Source: an uncultured Paracoccaceae bacterium (GTDB lineage Bacteria > Pseudomonadota > Alphaproteobacteria > Rhodobacterales > Rhodobacteraceae). From it: a stretch of 14,870 bases of DNA. The stretch spans positions 1 through 14,870 of the forward strand of contig CALFYQ010000374.1 in NCBI GenBank assembly GCA_937952085.1, read 5' to 3'. Shown one piece after another: positions 8,481 through 14,870 of this stretch (the first letter of the stretch is position 1; each line of letters starts with the position of its first letter). The translations under genes were made by a program, and so were the position numbers. The notes below the pieces were generated by a model. The model saw only the letters and a list, made by a program, of their open reading frames with translations, was not told where the DNA came from and did not search any database.

Positions 8481-10367
8481 TCACTGCGTCGTCCGCGCCA
8501 CCGTCGTTCGTTCCGCCGCATTCCGGCGCTCGACCATCGCCGACCCGTGAGGCGGCGACCAGTTCTGCAGCCGGTCGACATGGAACTCGTGACAGGCGAG
8601 GCACTCGGAGGAGGCGGAGGCCCCCGCCTGCTCGCCCTTGTGGCAGTCACGACAGTTCTCGATCGGCGGCATCAGCACGTCGGTCGCGCTCTTGGAGGTC
8701 GTCGCGGCGTGGCAGGAGACGCAATCCATCGCGAAATGCGGCCCGTGGTCGAACCACGCCTTCGGCATCCAGTGCCGCTGCAAGAGCGCGCCCTGCACGG
8801 TCCAGACCGTGCGCCCGCGGCTGTCCGGTTCGGCGGCGGCCTGGGCGACGTGGCAGTCGCCGCAGAGGCTGACTTCCATGATCCGCTTCAACTCGAGCTC
8901 GGCCTGCTGCGAGGCCCATTCGAGCCCTTCGGAGCGCGCCGCGAGCGACATGACCTGGCCGGGCCGGCGCCGCGCGCTGTCTGCCGGCGCGCCGGGCACG
9001 TTGAGGCCGCCCTCGAGCACCCGCGCGGAATAGTAGTCGTGCACGATTTCCTGGACCTCGACCGGCTTGGCGTGCGGCAGTTCGCGCAGCACGTCGATGT
9101 TGTCGGGCTGGAACACGAGCTCGTGGCAATAGCCGCAATCGCGCTCCATCTCGATCGGCCGCATCAGCTCGCCGTCGGCCTGCGAGACGTGGCAGGTCTG
9201 GCAGTTCATGTCGAACGTCTTGTCGGCGACCCGGCCGAGCCCGCGCACCCCATCCTTGTTGAGATGGACGTCATGCGGAAACTTGAGGCCGGACTGTTCG
9301 ACCAGTGGGAACTTCGGATCGAGCGGCGCGCGCTCGACCGTCGGCTGCAGCGTGCCGTCGACGTTCGTGCCGACGCCGGTGACTAGGGTCGGGCGGAACT
9401 GCGGATGCTGAAGCGCGAAGTCGGTGACGTCGTAGAGCGTCGTGGCCGGCAGGACGGCCTTCAGGTCGCCGTGGCAGTCGGTGCAGACGGCCGAGGCTTC
9501 TTCGATCGGGCTCTCGCCGCCGACATGCTCCTTGTGGCAGGCGCCGCAGCGGGCGAGCTCGGGCGCATTGGCCGCATCGGCATGGGACGCGACGTCGATG
9601 TGCTGTTTCGTCTCCGCATGGCAGGCGAGGCAGGCGCTGTTCGTCGTCATCTCGAAGGGGCGGAGGTGGCAGGCGGAGCAGTTCTCCGCCAGCCCGGCAT
9701 GGACGTTCGACATCGGGCCGGAGAGCCACCAGCTTTCCATCGGCGTGTAGACCGGCGCGGCCGGCTTCTCGCCGCCCTCGGTCTCGGACTTCACGTAGGC
9801 TACGAGCGTGTCGATCGTGCCGGCGCGGTCCGCGGCCTTCTGCGGCGCGACCATGGCGTTCACCACCACGGAGGACGGGTCCGGCGCGGTGCGGAGCAGG
9901 ATCGTCGAGAGCGGCCAGGCCAGGAAGGCGACCAGCGCCGCCAGCACCAGCACCCAGGAGAGCCGCCGCCGCGAGGGCAGGACATCGGCGATCCGCTGCG
10001 GCGAGCGGTGGGTCGTCGCCGCGACCTCGACCTGCTGGACCGTGACGGCGCCGTCGGAATGCTCCGGCTTCGCCTCGCAGCCAATCTCGAACGGGCCGAT
10101 CCGGACCGTCTCGCCGGGCCGCAGCACGACATCGGCCTGCGCCTTGCCGCCGGCCTCGATCGGCGCGCCGCCGACGCCTTCGAGCTTCACGCCGCCGGGA
10201 ACGATGGTGAGCGTCGCGTGGTGATAGGCGACCGAGACGTCGGGCAGGTTGACGTCCATGTCGGAGCCGCGGCCGACGCGGAAGCTGTCTCCGTCGAGCA
10301 GCGTCTCGCGGCGCGAGACGTCGTCGCTGTCGGGGCGCTTCTTGAGGGTGATCAGGGAAAGACGCAT
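8481..10367 (-). CDS. FHA-like domain / single transmembrane helix / periplasmic decaheme cytochrome c fusion
   Basis: The protein has 628 residues. Residues 1-97 form an FHA-like domain: Gly32-Arg33, a region matching the S-R-x-H loop at 44-53 with His50 kept, and a final Gly-Glu-Thr-Val-Arg-Ile-Gly strand. A linker (98-136) ending in Arg133-Arg-Arg leads to one transmembrane helix at 137-158. By the positive-inside rule the FHA-like part is cytoplasmic and the rest periplasmic. Ten CxxCH sites start at Cys230, 246, 274, 295, 389, 411, 502, 549, 572 and 589. Extra His residues (for example 256, 262, 365, 368, 541, 544) are available as distal ligands. ATG 10367 lies 10 nt after the cytochrome b stop. 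Inferred role: accepts or donates electrons at the periplasmic face of cytochrome b and wires them across the periplasm. The FHA-like part may report or scaffold on the cytoplasmic side. Confidence 0.92.
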   Translation of the reverse strand: MRLSLITLKKRPDSDDVSRRETLLDGDSFRVGRGSDMDVNLPDVSVAYHHATLTIVPGGVKLEGVGGAPIEAGGKAQADVVLRPGETVRIGPFEIGCEAKPEHSDGAVTVQQVEVAATTHRSPQRIADVLPSRRRLSWVLVLAALVAFLAWPLSTILLRTAPDPSSVVVNAMVAPQKAADRAGTIDTLVAYVKSETEGGEKPAAPVYTPMESWWLSGPMSNVHAGLAENCSACHLRPFEMTTNSACLACHAETKQHIDVASHADAANAPELARCGACHKEHVGGESPIEEASAVCTDCHGDLKAVLPATTLYDVTDFALQHPQFRPTLVTGVGTNVDGTLQPTVERAPLDPKFPLVEQSGLKFPHDVHLNKDGVRGLGRVADKTFDMNCQTCHVSQADGELMRPIEMERDCGYCHELVFQPDNIDVLRELPHAKPVEVQEIVHDYYSARVLEGGLNVPGAPADSARRRPGQVMSLAARSEGLEWASQQAELELKRIMEVSLCGDCHVAQAAAEPDSRGRTVWTVQGALLQRHWMPKAWFDHGPHFAMDCVSCHAATTSKSATDVLMPPIENCRDCHKGEQAGASASSECLACHEFHVDRLQNWSPPHGSAMVERRNAAERTTVARTTQ

Positions 10368-10374
10368 GACCGGA

Positions 10375-10380
10375 CCCTCA
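10375..10380 (-). promoter_or_regulatory. Ribosome binding site overlapping the upstream stop codon
   Basis: The minus-strand bases TGAGGG contain the stop codon of the cytochrome b gene and also GAGGG, 7 nt before ATG 10367. Termination on one gene therefore exposes the initiation site of the next, which supports coupled translation. Confidence 0.6.
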
Positions 10381-11214
10381 CCAGTAGAAGAACACGATGA
10401 AGACATGTGCCGTCAGCGTGGCGATTAGCGCCAGCGTCATCGGCACATGGATCCAGAGCCAGACGTCCATCATCGCCTTGAAGGAGAGATCGCGGCGGAG
10501 CCGGGCCGCGATCTCCGCCTTGCGGGAGAAGGCGGCCAGCATCTCGGTCGCGCTCGCCTGCTGTTCGGCGTCGGTCAGGCCATCCGCCAAAACCCGGGCC
10601 GCATCCCGCGCTCGGGCCGCGGGGCAGCGCCGGCTGGAGCCGGAGAGAAGTTGGAAAAACCCGCCGCCCATACGGGCTTCGAGGGCTATCTTGACCTGAT
10701 CTGCGAAGCTGTCAGGCAGCCGCTGCGAAAGCCGCGCGAGCCGCGCGTCGAGCTCCGACATTTCCCGCCGGAGCCCGGCGACGGATTGGCCGGACATGTT
10801 CTCCGACATCATCCGCGGGTATCGGACATAGGCGAAGACGCCAAACGCGCCGGAAAGAATGACCGCCATCATAAGGGCGTAGGCGAGGGTATGAACGTTC
10901 CACCCGAACTCGAAGCCGGAATGGAGCGTCGCGATGACGATCAGCGAAAGTCCGAGATAGACATGCGCCGATGTCCAGCCCCGGATCGTCGTGGCGCCGG
11001 CGGCGAAGCCGCGCTTCTTCACTCCGAGCCAGGAAAGCCAGAGAATGATCAGCGCGCCGAGGCCGCCGAGCCCGTAGCCCACCCACGTGCCGCCGTTCCG
11101 CCCGCCAATCGGCGCGTAGGCGGAATAGGCGACGATGACGAGAAGGCAGAGCCAGCCCGACCGCTTGAACCAGCGGAAGCGCTCATGCGCCAGGAAGGAG
11201 ACGTGGGCGGACAT
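10378..11214 (-). CDS. Five-helix integral membrane diheme cytochrome b
   Basis: The protein has 278 residues. Predicted membrane helices lie at about 20-36, 45-65, 84-103, 108-130 and 250-277, with basic residues placing the N-terminus and the long loop (131-249) in the cytoplasm and the C-terminus in the periplasm. Helix 3 holds His84 and His98 and helix 5 holds His256 and His270; both pairs are exactly H-x13-H. That is the spacing by which cytochromes of the bc1/b6f type hold two stacked b hemes, one near each membrane face. The loop between helices 4 and 5 is unusually long, charged and partly helical or coiled-coil-like, and could be the docking site for the Fe-S module. ATG 11214 follows the flavoprotein stop by one base, and AAGGAG lies 6 nt upstream. 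Inferred role: carries electrons between the cytoplasmic Fe-S clusters and the periplasmic decaheme protein. I cannot name a specific family. Confidence 0.85.
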   Translation of the reverse strand: MSAHVSFLAHERFRWFKRSGWLCLLVIVAYSAYAPIGGRNGGTWVGYGLGGLGALIILWLSWLGVKKRGFAAGATTIRGWTSAHVYLGLSLIVIATLHSGFEFGWNVHTLAYALMMAVILSGAFGVFAYVRYPRMMSENMSGQSVAGLRREMSELDARLARLSQRLPDSFADQVKIALEARMGGGFFQLLSGSSRRCPAARARDAARVLADGLTDAEQQASATEMLAAFSRKAEIAARLRRDLSFKAMMDVWLWIHVPMTLALIATLTAHVFIVFFYW

Positions 11215-11215
11215 C

Positions 11216-13603
11216 TCAGGCTCCTTCCCGGATGCGGGCGAAGAGCTCTTCCGGCCCCATGCGGATCACCGCGCCGGTGGGGCAGGCCCGCACGCAGGCC
11301 GGGCCGCCATCGACCCCGGAGCAGAGATCGCACTTGCGGGCCAGTTCCTTGTTCTCCTTGGATTTCTTCGGCTTCGCGGCCTCGCCGGGCCCGTAGCTTC
11401 CTCCAAAAAGGAGCCAGGAGAAGAGCCCCGTTTTCGGCGGCGGCAGCGCCGAGAGCTTGATCGCGTCATAGGGGCAGTTGCGGGCGCAGTTGCCGCAGCC
11501 GATGCAGGTCTCGTTCACGTAGACCGCGCCGTTCGGGTTCCGCTGCAGCGCGTTGGGCGGGCAGTCCGCCATGCAGTGCGGCTGCTCGCAGTGGCGGCAG
11601 GAGATCGGCACGTGAATGTTGGCGTAGGTCGGCCCTGCGTCCCGGTCCAGCCGGGCGACGCCGTCATGCGTCTCGGCGCAGGCCTTCTCGCAATAGTCGC
11701 AGCGGACGCAGAGGCTCTCGTCGATGACGATGGCGTTGGTCGCCTCGCCGAGGCCGACCGAGGACAGGAACTCGATCTTCCGGCTGAGCTCGTCGTCGGA
11801 GATCTTCTGGTTGTCCTCCTCGCGCTCGCGCGCGACGCGGTCGACGATGGCGCGAAGCTTCGGCTTCTGCGCGAGGAGCGAGCGGAAGAGCGCGCCGTCG
11901 AGCTCCACCGCCTCCACCGGCACCGTCGCGCGCACCGTGGCGGAGCGGACCTGATGGAAAAGGAGCGCCATCTCGCCGACGAACTTGCCGGCCGGGACAT
12001 AGGCGAGCACCACGTCGGAATTGCCGATCCGCTTCGAGACGGTGCAGGAGCCGGAGCGGATGACGTAGAGCGCGTCGCCCTCGTCGCCTTCCTTGATGAG
12101 CGCCTCGCCGCGCGAGAACTTCTTCGTCTGCGCGGCGGCGATGAGTTCCGAGAGGTCGTCCCGGGTCAGCTCGGGCGAGAGGAAGGTCTGGAGCTGGCGG
12201 AGGATCGCCGTCTCGTCCATCACCTGCTTCGCCACCGGCGAAGAGGCGATGAGCTTGAGCGCCGCGGTGCGCGGGATCTCGATGCAGACGGCGCCCTTGC
12301 CGGTCCGGTCCGCGATCACCGTCGCGGTGCGGCGGCGGCCCATGATGAGGCCCATCTCGCCGAAGAACGCGCCCTGCGGCAGGCGGAAGACCTTCTCCTC
12401 CGTCACCGGGATCTCGACCGAGCCCTCGTGGATGACGAAGAGGCTGGCGCCCGCCTCGTCCTTCTTCATGAAGGCCTCGCCGGGCTTCTTGAAGTGGAAC
12501 TCGGCGTCGAGCAGGAACTCGGAAAGCTGAAGGAGCGTCAGGCCCTGGAAGAGCGGCGCCGCCGCCTTGATCTTCTCCAGCATGGACTGGACGTCGGTGA
12601 AGCCCGGGATCACCTGGAACTTCTTCGCCAGCTCCTTGCGGATGATGCTTTCAACCGGGTCGCCGACGATGGTGTGCACCACCTCGTAACCCTGGTTCAT
12701 GCAGTGCTTGATCAGCGGGTAGCCCGCCAGCGCGCCGATGATGTAGACGCCCGGCCGGTCGGATTCGTAGACCTCGTTCACCCGCGGCACGTCCGCGCCG
12801 GCCTCGAAGACGCCACCGCACTGCTCGACGAACGCCTTCGGCGCCATCGCGCCGAGGCGCGCGATCACCCGGTCGGCGGGCACGACGCGCTCGCCCTCCG
12901 GCGTCTTCAGCACGATCGCGCGATCTTCGACGCGGACCGGCTCCGCATTGTAGGCGCATTCGAGCAACTCGTCCTTGATGGCCGAGAGGATGAGCGAGAC
13001 GTTGCCCGACTTCGCGCGCGCGAATTCGCGGCTGCGGTTGACGATGGTGACGCGATTCTGCGCCTGGGCGAGGGCGACCGCGTTCTCGATCGCCGCGTCG
13101 CCGGCGCCGATGACCACGACGTCCTTGTCGAAATAGTCCTTCGGGTCGTCGAGCTGGTATTCGGTGACGCCGTTGTCGGCGCCCGGAATCTTCCGCGGGT
13201 CGAGCTTGCGGAGGTTCCCCTGGAGGCCGATGGCGAGGACGACGTTCTTCGCGCGAACCGTCTCCCCCTTGGCTGTCTTGAGCGTGAAGTCCCCCTTCTC
13301 GCCCTCGATGGCCGTCACTTCGGCGTTGAACTTGATGTTCACCTTGGCTTCGGCGCAGCCGTCGTCCCACCAGCCGAGTATGTTCTCCCGCGTGTCGGCC
13401 TCGAACTTCAGGTCGGACTGCAACGGCAGGTTGTCCGGCGTGGCCATGACATACTTGCCGCGCTGGTACTTGTAGATCGTGTCCGAAAGGTGGTCGGTCC
13501 GTTCAAGTAGAACGTGGCTCAGCCCAAGCTTCGCCGCCCTTGCCGCTGCGCTCGCGCCTGCCGGCCCGGAGCCGACGATGGCGATTTCATAGATGTCCGT
13601 CAT
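11216..13603 (-). CDS. FAD/NAD(P) oxidoreductase - tandem cNMP-binding - four [4Fe-4S] ferredoxin fusion
   Basis: The protein has 795 residues from ATG 13603. Residues 1-320 form a two-dinucleotide-fold flavoprotein: G-S-G-P-A-G at 10-15 for FAD, G-A-G-D-A-A at 166-171 for NAD(P)H, and Tyr-Ile-Ile-Gly-Ala-Leu-Ala-Gly near 287-294 closing the FAD site. It has no CxxC, so it is not a thioredoxin reductase. Two CRP-type cyclic-nucleotide domains follow (about 360-465 and 485-595), each keeping Gly-Glu and Arg-x-Ala of the phosphate-binding cassette (Arg425, Arg553). The C-terminus (630-775) has sixteen cysteines in four groups (632/635/638/642, 669/672/677/681, 700/703/706/710, 758/761/770/774), as in DmsB/NrfC-type subunits. 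There is no signal peptide. It is the first gene after the promoter, and one base separates it from the cytochrome b gene. Inferred role: cytoplasmic NAD(P)H entry or exit of the envelope electron path, gated by cyclic nucleotide or by another ligand of that fold. Confidence 0.93.
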   Translation of the reverse strand: MTDIYEIAIVGSGPAGASAAARAAKLGLSHVLLERTDHLSDTIYKYQRGKYVMATPDNLPLQSDLKFEADTRENILGWWDDGCAEAKVNIKFNAEVTAIEGEKGDFTLKTAKGETVRAKNVVLAIGLQGNLRKLDPRKIPGADNGVTEYQLDDPKDYFDKDVVVIGAGDAAIENAVALAQAQNRVTIVNRSREFARAKSGNVSLILSAIKDELLECAYNAEPVRVEDRAIVLKTPEGERVVPADRVIARLGAMAPKAFVEQCGGVFEAGADVPRVNEVYESDRPGVYIIGALAGYPLIKHCMNQGYEVVHTIVGDPVESIIRKELAKKFQVIPGFTDVQSMLEKIKAAAPLFQGLTLLQLSEFLLDAEFHFKKPGEAFMKKDEAGASLFVIHEGSVEIPVTEEKVFRLPQGAFFGEMGLIMGRRRTATVIADRTGKGAVCIEIPRTAALKLIASSPVAKQVMDETAILRQLQTFLSPELTRDDLSELIAAAQTKKFSRGEALIKEGDEGDALYVIRSGSCTVSKRIGNSDVVLAYVPAGKFVGEMALLFHQVRSATVRATVPVEAVELDGALFRSLLAQKPKLRAIVDRVAREREEDNQKISDDELSRKIEFLSSVGLGEATNAIVIDESLCVRCDYCEKACAETHDGVARLDRDAGPTYANIHVPISCRHCEQPHCMADCPPNALQRNPNGAVYVNETCIGCGNCARNCPYDAIKLSALPPPKTGLFSWLLFGGSYGPGEAAKPKKSKENKELARKCDLCSGVDGGPACVRACPTGAVIRMGPEELFARIREGA

Positions 13604-13629
13604 CACGCCCCCGGTCGCAACGCGAGGCG

Positions 13630-13658
13630 ATCATGAGTCTTTTGGCTCTGACGGTCAA
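13630..13658 (-). promoter_or_regulatory. Candidate sigma70-type promoter of the electron transfer operon
   Basis: On the minus strand TTGACC (13658-13653; five of six bases of the -35 consensus) is followed by exactly 17 bases and CATGAT (13635-13630; four of six of the -10 consensus). Transcription would start near 13623, giving a leader of about 20 bases before ATG 13603. This is the only gap upstream of the seven-gene run that is large enough for a promoter. The match is by eye. Confidence 0.5.
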
Positions 13659-13670
13659 CGTTTGCGTGTC

Positions 13671-13684
13671 TTGCGGCGCCGCAA
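13671..13684. promoter_or_regulatory. Perfect 14-bp palindrome, candidate operator
   Basis: TTGCGGCGCCGCAA equals its own reverse complement. It ends 12 bp upstream of the candidate -35 box, the right region for an activator or a repressor. No run of T follows on either strand, so it is not a convincing intrinsic terminator for the upstream gene. In such GC-rich DNA, short GC palindromes also arise by chance, though the outer TT/AA pairs make this one more specific. Confidence 0.35.
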
Positions 13685-13708
13685 ATCGTGCGTCGCGTCA
13701 CGCTCCGA

Positions 13709-14740
13709 TCATTCGCGGGTTGCCGTAACGTGGTAGCGGCCGCCGCCGCCGCAGCAATGTGTCAAAATTAGGACGTAGCGGCCCGGGCGCAAGTCCGCGC
13801 CCAGGCTAAAGCCGTAATCGGCGCCCGAATCGTCATCGGCGGCGACCGCGGCGCCATCCGCGGTTTCGAGCCGCGCGGCGAGATCGGTCGCGCCTTCGGA
13901 GGCGAAGGCGATGCGCCCCGGCTCCGTCACCTCGACCGTGAGGCGCGCCTCCGCGCCGAGGGCGAGCGCGCCTTCGGCCGTTTCCCCGGGCGAGAGGGCG
14001 CCCGCGACGTCTCCGGTCTCGCCGCCCTCGCCGGGCAGGATCAGCAGCGGGATTTCGGCGACGGCGCGGAACGGATCGTCCGGCGTGTAGATCCGTAGGG
14101 TGGTCTCGCCCAGTTCGGCGTCGGCGCCGGCCTCCAGCGCGACGAAGGCCGCGCCCTCGCCGTCGAGTTCGATCTCGGCGAGAACGCCGTCCGGGCCGCG
14201 GGCGACCGCGCCGTCGGGCGGCGCCTTCGCCAGCGGGGCGACCGCCGCGCCGCCGCGGGGCAGGGACACCGTCTCGCCCGCCTCGTCGCGCGCCGCTTCG
14301 AAGGGGCTCGAGGTCGGCGCCGCGCCGCCGAGGGCGGAGACCATGCGGCGGAGCGCGTCGCAGGCGTCCCCTGTCGTCAGCGCCGCGCCGTCATGGAGCG
14401 AGATGCCTTCCGGCCCGGTCTCGATCATCACGGGCTGCGCGGCGAGCCCGGCGCCGGCGGCCTGGCCGTAGAGCGTTTCGGCGGCCCGCTTCGCGCCGAG
14501 CGCGGCCTCGGCCCAGAAGGCGGCGGCCGCGGCGTCTTCCGGCGTCGCCGGGGCGATCTCCACCCCGTTCGGGCCGAGCTGCAGCCAGACTAGGCCGGCC
14601 GGGGCCTCCGCCGCGCGGAGCGTCTCGCAGGCCGCTTCGAAATCGCTTTCGGCGCGGGCGAGGGCGGAGAGCCAGGCGTCGAGCCCCGCCGCGCCGGCCG
14701 GGCCGGCGGCGAGGAGGAGCGCGAGCGCCGCGGCCTTCAT
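13709..14740 (-). CDS. Exported protein of unknown function with a C-terminal PPC-like beta domain
   Basis: The protein has 343 residues. A short signal peptide (residues 1-18; Lys2, then an Ala/Leu core) is followed by an Ala-rich helical part (about 19-140) with Cys38, a Pro/Ala linker, and beta-rich segments. The last 100 residues (Gly-Asp-Val-Ala-Gly...Leu-Ser-Pro-Gly-Glu-Thr, an acidic Asp-Asp-Asp-Ser-Gly turn, and Arg-Pro-Gly-Arg-Tyr-Val-Leu) look like a bacterial pre-peptidase C-terminal (PPC) type domain. It ends in an odd His-Cys-Cys-Gly4 stretch before the last strand. Its start overlaps the ureohydrolase stop (ATGA), so it belongs to that operon rather than to the electron transfer cluster, from which it is separated by about 105 bases with a promoter. 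I do not recognise a specific family or function, and no catalytic motif is evident. Confidence 0.75.
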   Translation of the reverse strand: MKAAALALLLAAGPAGAAGLDAWLSALARAESDFEAACETLRAAEAPAGLVWLQLGPNGVEIAPATPEDAAAAAFWAEAALGAKRAAETLYGQAAGAGLAAQPVMIETGPEGISLHDGAALTTGDACDALRRMVSALGGAAPTSSPFEAARDEAGETVSLPRGGAAVAPLAKAPPDGAVARGPDGVLAEIELDGEGAAFVALEAGADAELGETTLRIYTPDDPFRAVAEIPLLILPGEGGETGDVAGALSPGETAEGALALGAEARLTVEVTEPGRIAFASEGATDLAARLETADGAAVAADDDSGADYGFSLGADLRPGRYVLILTHCCGGGGRYHVTATRE

Positions 14741-14870
14741 CGCGCCGCCTGCCGGGCGACGAGGCCGAGCGCGGTGAGGATGGTCCGCGCGAAGGTGAGG
14801 CCGCCGAGCCCGTCCACGTCCCGCTCCGGCATGAATTCGACGAAATCCATCGCCCGGATCCGGGCCTTCG
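14737..14870 (-). CDS. C-terminal end of a ureohydrolase (agmatinase/arginase family), partial
   Basis: Only the last 43 codons and the TGA are in the window; the 5' part lies beyond the right edge. The frame reads Met-Asp-Phe-Val-Glu-Phe-Met-Pro-Glu-Arg-Asp-Val-Asp-Gly-Leu, then a helix with Thr-Phe-Ala-Arg and Leu-Gly-Leu. This matches the conserved end of agmatinases and related ureohydrolases (D-x-V-E-x-x-P-x-x-D-x-x-G-x-T/L followed by an Ala/Arg helix). The metal-binding motifs lie outside the window, so the substrate (agmatine, arginine, formiminoglutamate or other) cannot be assigned. The stop overlaps the start of the next gene (ATGA). Confidence 0.6.
   Translation of the reverse strand, partial: KARIRAMDFVEFMPERDVDGLGGLTFARTILTALGLVARQAAR

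Noticed and set aside
11216..13603. Thioredoxin reductase annotation for the flavoprotein part
   Set aside because: The folds are related, but the CxxC redox pair is absent and the protein continues into cNMP and Fe-S modules.
13604..13606. GTG codon at 13606 as start of the flavoprotein
   Set aside because: The G-rich ribosome-site-like stretch would be only one base from it. ATG at 13603 has a better, though still short, spacing. The difference is one residue.
13671..13684. The palindrome as an intrinsic terminator of the upstream operon
   Set aside because: As a hairpin it would have a five-pair stem and a GC loop, with no T run after it. An operator role is more plausible.

Overview
The window is very GC-rich (roughly two thirds or more G+C by eye), and every gene I can support lies on the minus strand, all ending in TGA, with short gaps or ATGA overlaps. 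Codon use, the Gram-negative envelope proteins (signal peptides, a lipoprotein, a beta-barrel) and the general style suggest a high-GC proteobacterium, most likely an alphaproteobacterium. That placement is an inference from style, not from a marker gene.

Reading in the direction of transcription (right to left): 14870-14737 is the C-terminal tail of a ureohydrolase (agmatinase/arginase family) gene. It is translationally coupled to an exported protein of unknown function (14740-13709). A short intergenic region (13708-13604) carries a good sigma70-type promoter and a perfect 14-bp palindrome. From there a tightly packed run of seven genes continues off the left edge: (1) a 795-residue fusion of an FAD/NAD(P) oxidoreductase, two cyclic-nucleotide-binding domains and a four-cluster [4Fe-4S] ferredoxin module; (2) a five-helix membrane cytochrome b with two H-x13-H helices; (3) a membrane-anchored protein with a cytoplasmic FHA-like domain and a periplasmic decaheme c domain; (4) a small exported protein; (5) a lipoprotein with two tandem GlcG/HbpS-type domains; (6) a large outer-membrane beta-barrel with a proline-rich N-terminal region; (7) an exported decaheme cytochrome with a C-terminal LVIVD-type beta-propeller, truncated by the window edge.

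Taken together, the seven genes have the parts for an electron path across the whole cell envelope: NAD(P)H, FAD and Fe-S clusters in the cytoplasm, two b hemes across the inner membrane, ten c hemes in the periplasm, then an outer-membrane barrel and a further decaheme/propeller protein at or near the cell surface. The direction of flow (uptake from, or discharge to, an external donor or acceptor) cannot be read from sequence. The architecture is not MtrCAB, PioAB or Cyc2, and I do not recognise a named system with this composition. The two sensor-like domain types (tandem cNMP-binding domains on the cytoplasmic dehydrogenase, and a degenerate FHA domain on the cytoplasmic end of the periplasmic cytochrome) suggest that flow through the path is controlled.

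No tRNA, rRNA, CRISPR array, insertion sequence or attachment site was seen. No stretch over 300 bases lacks a gene.
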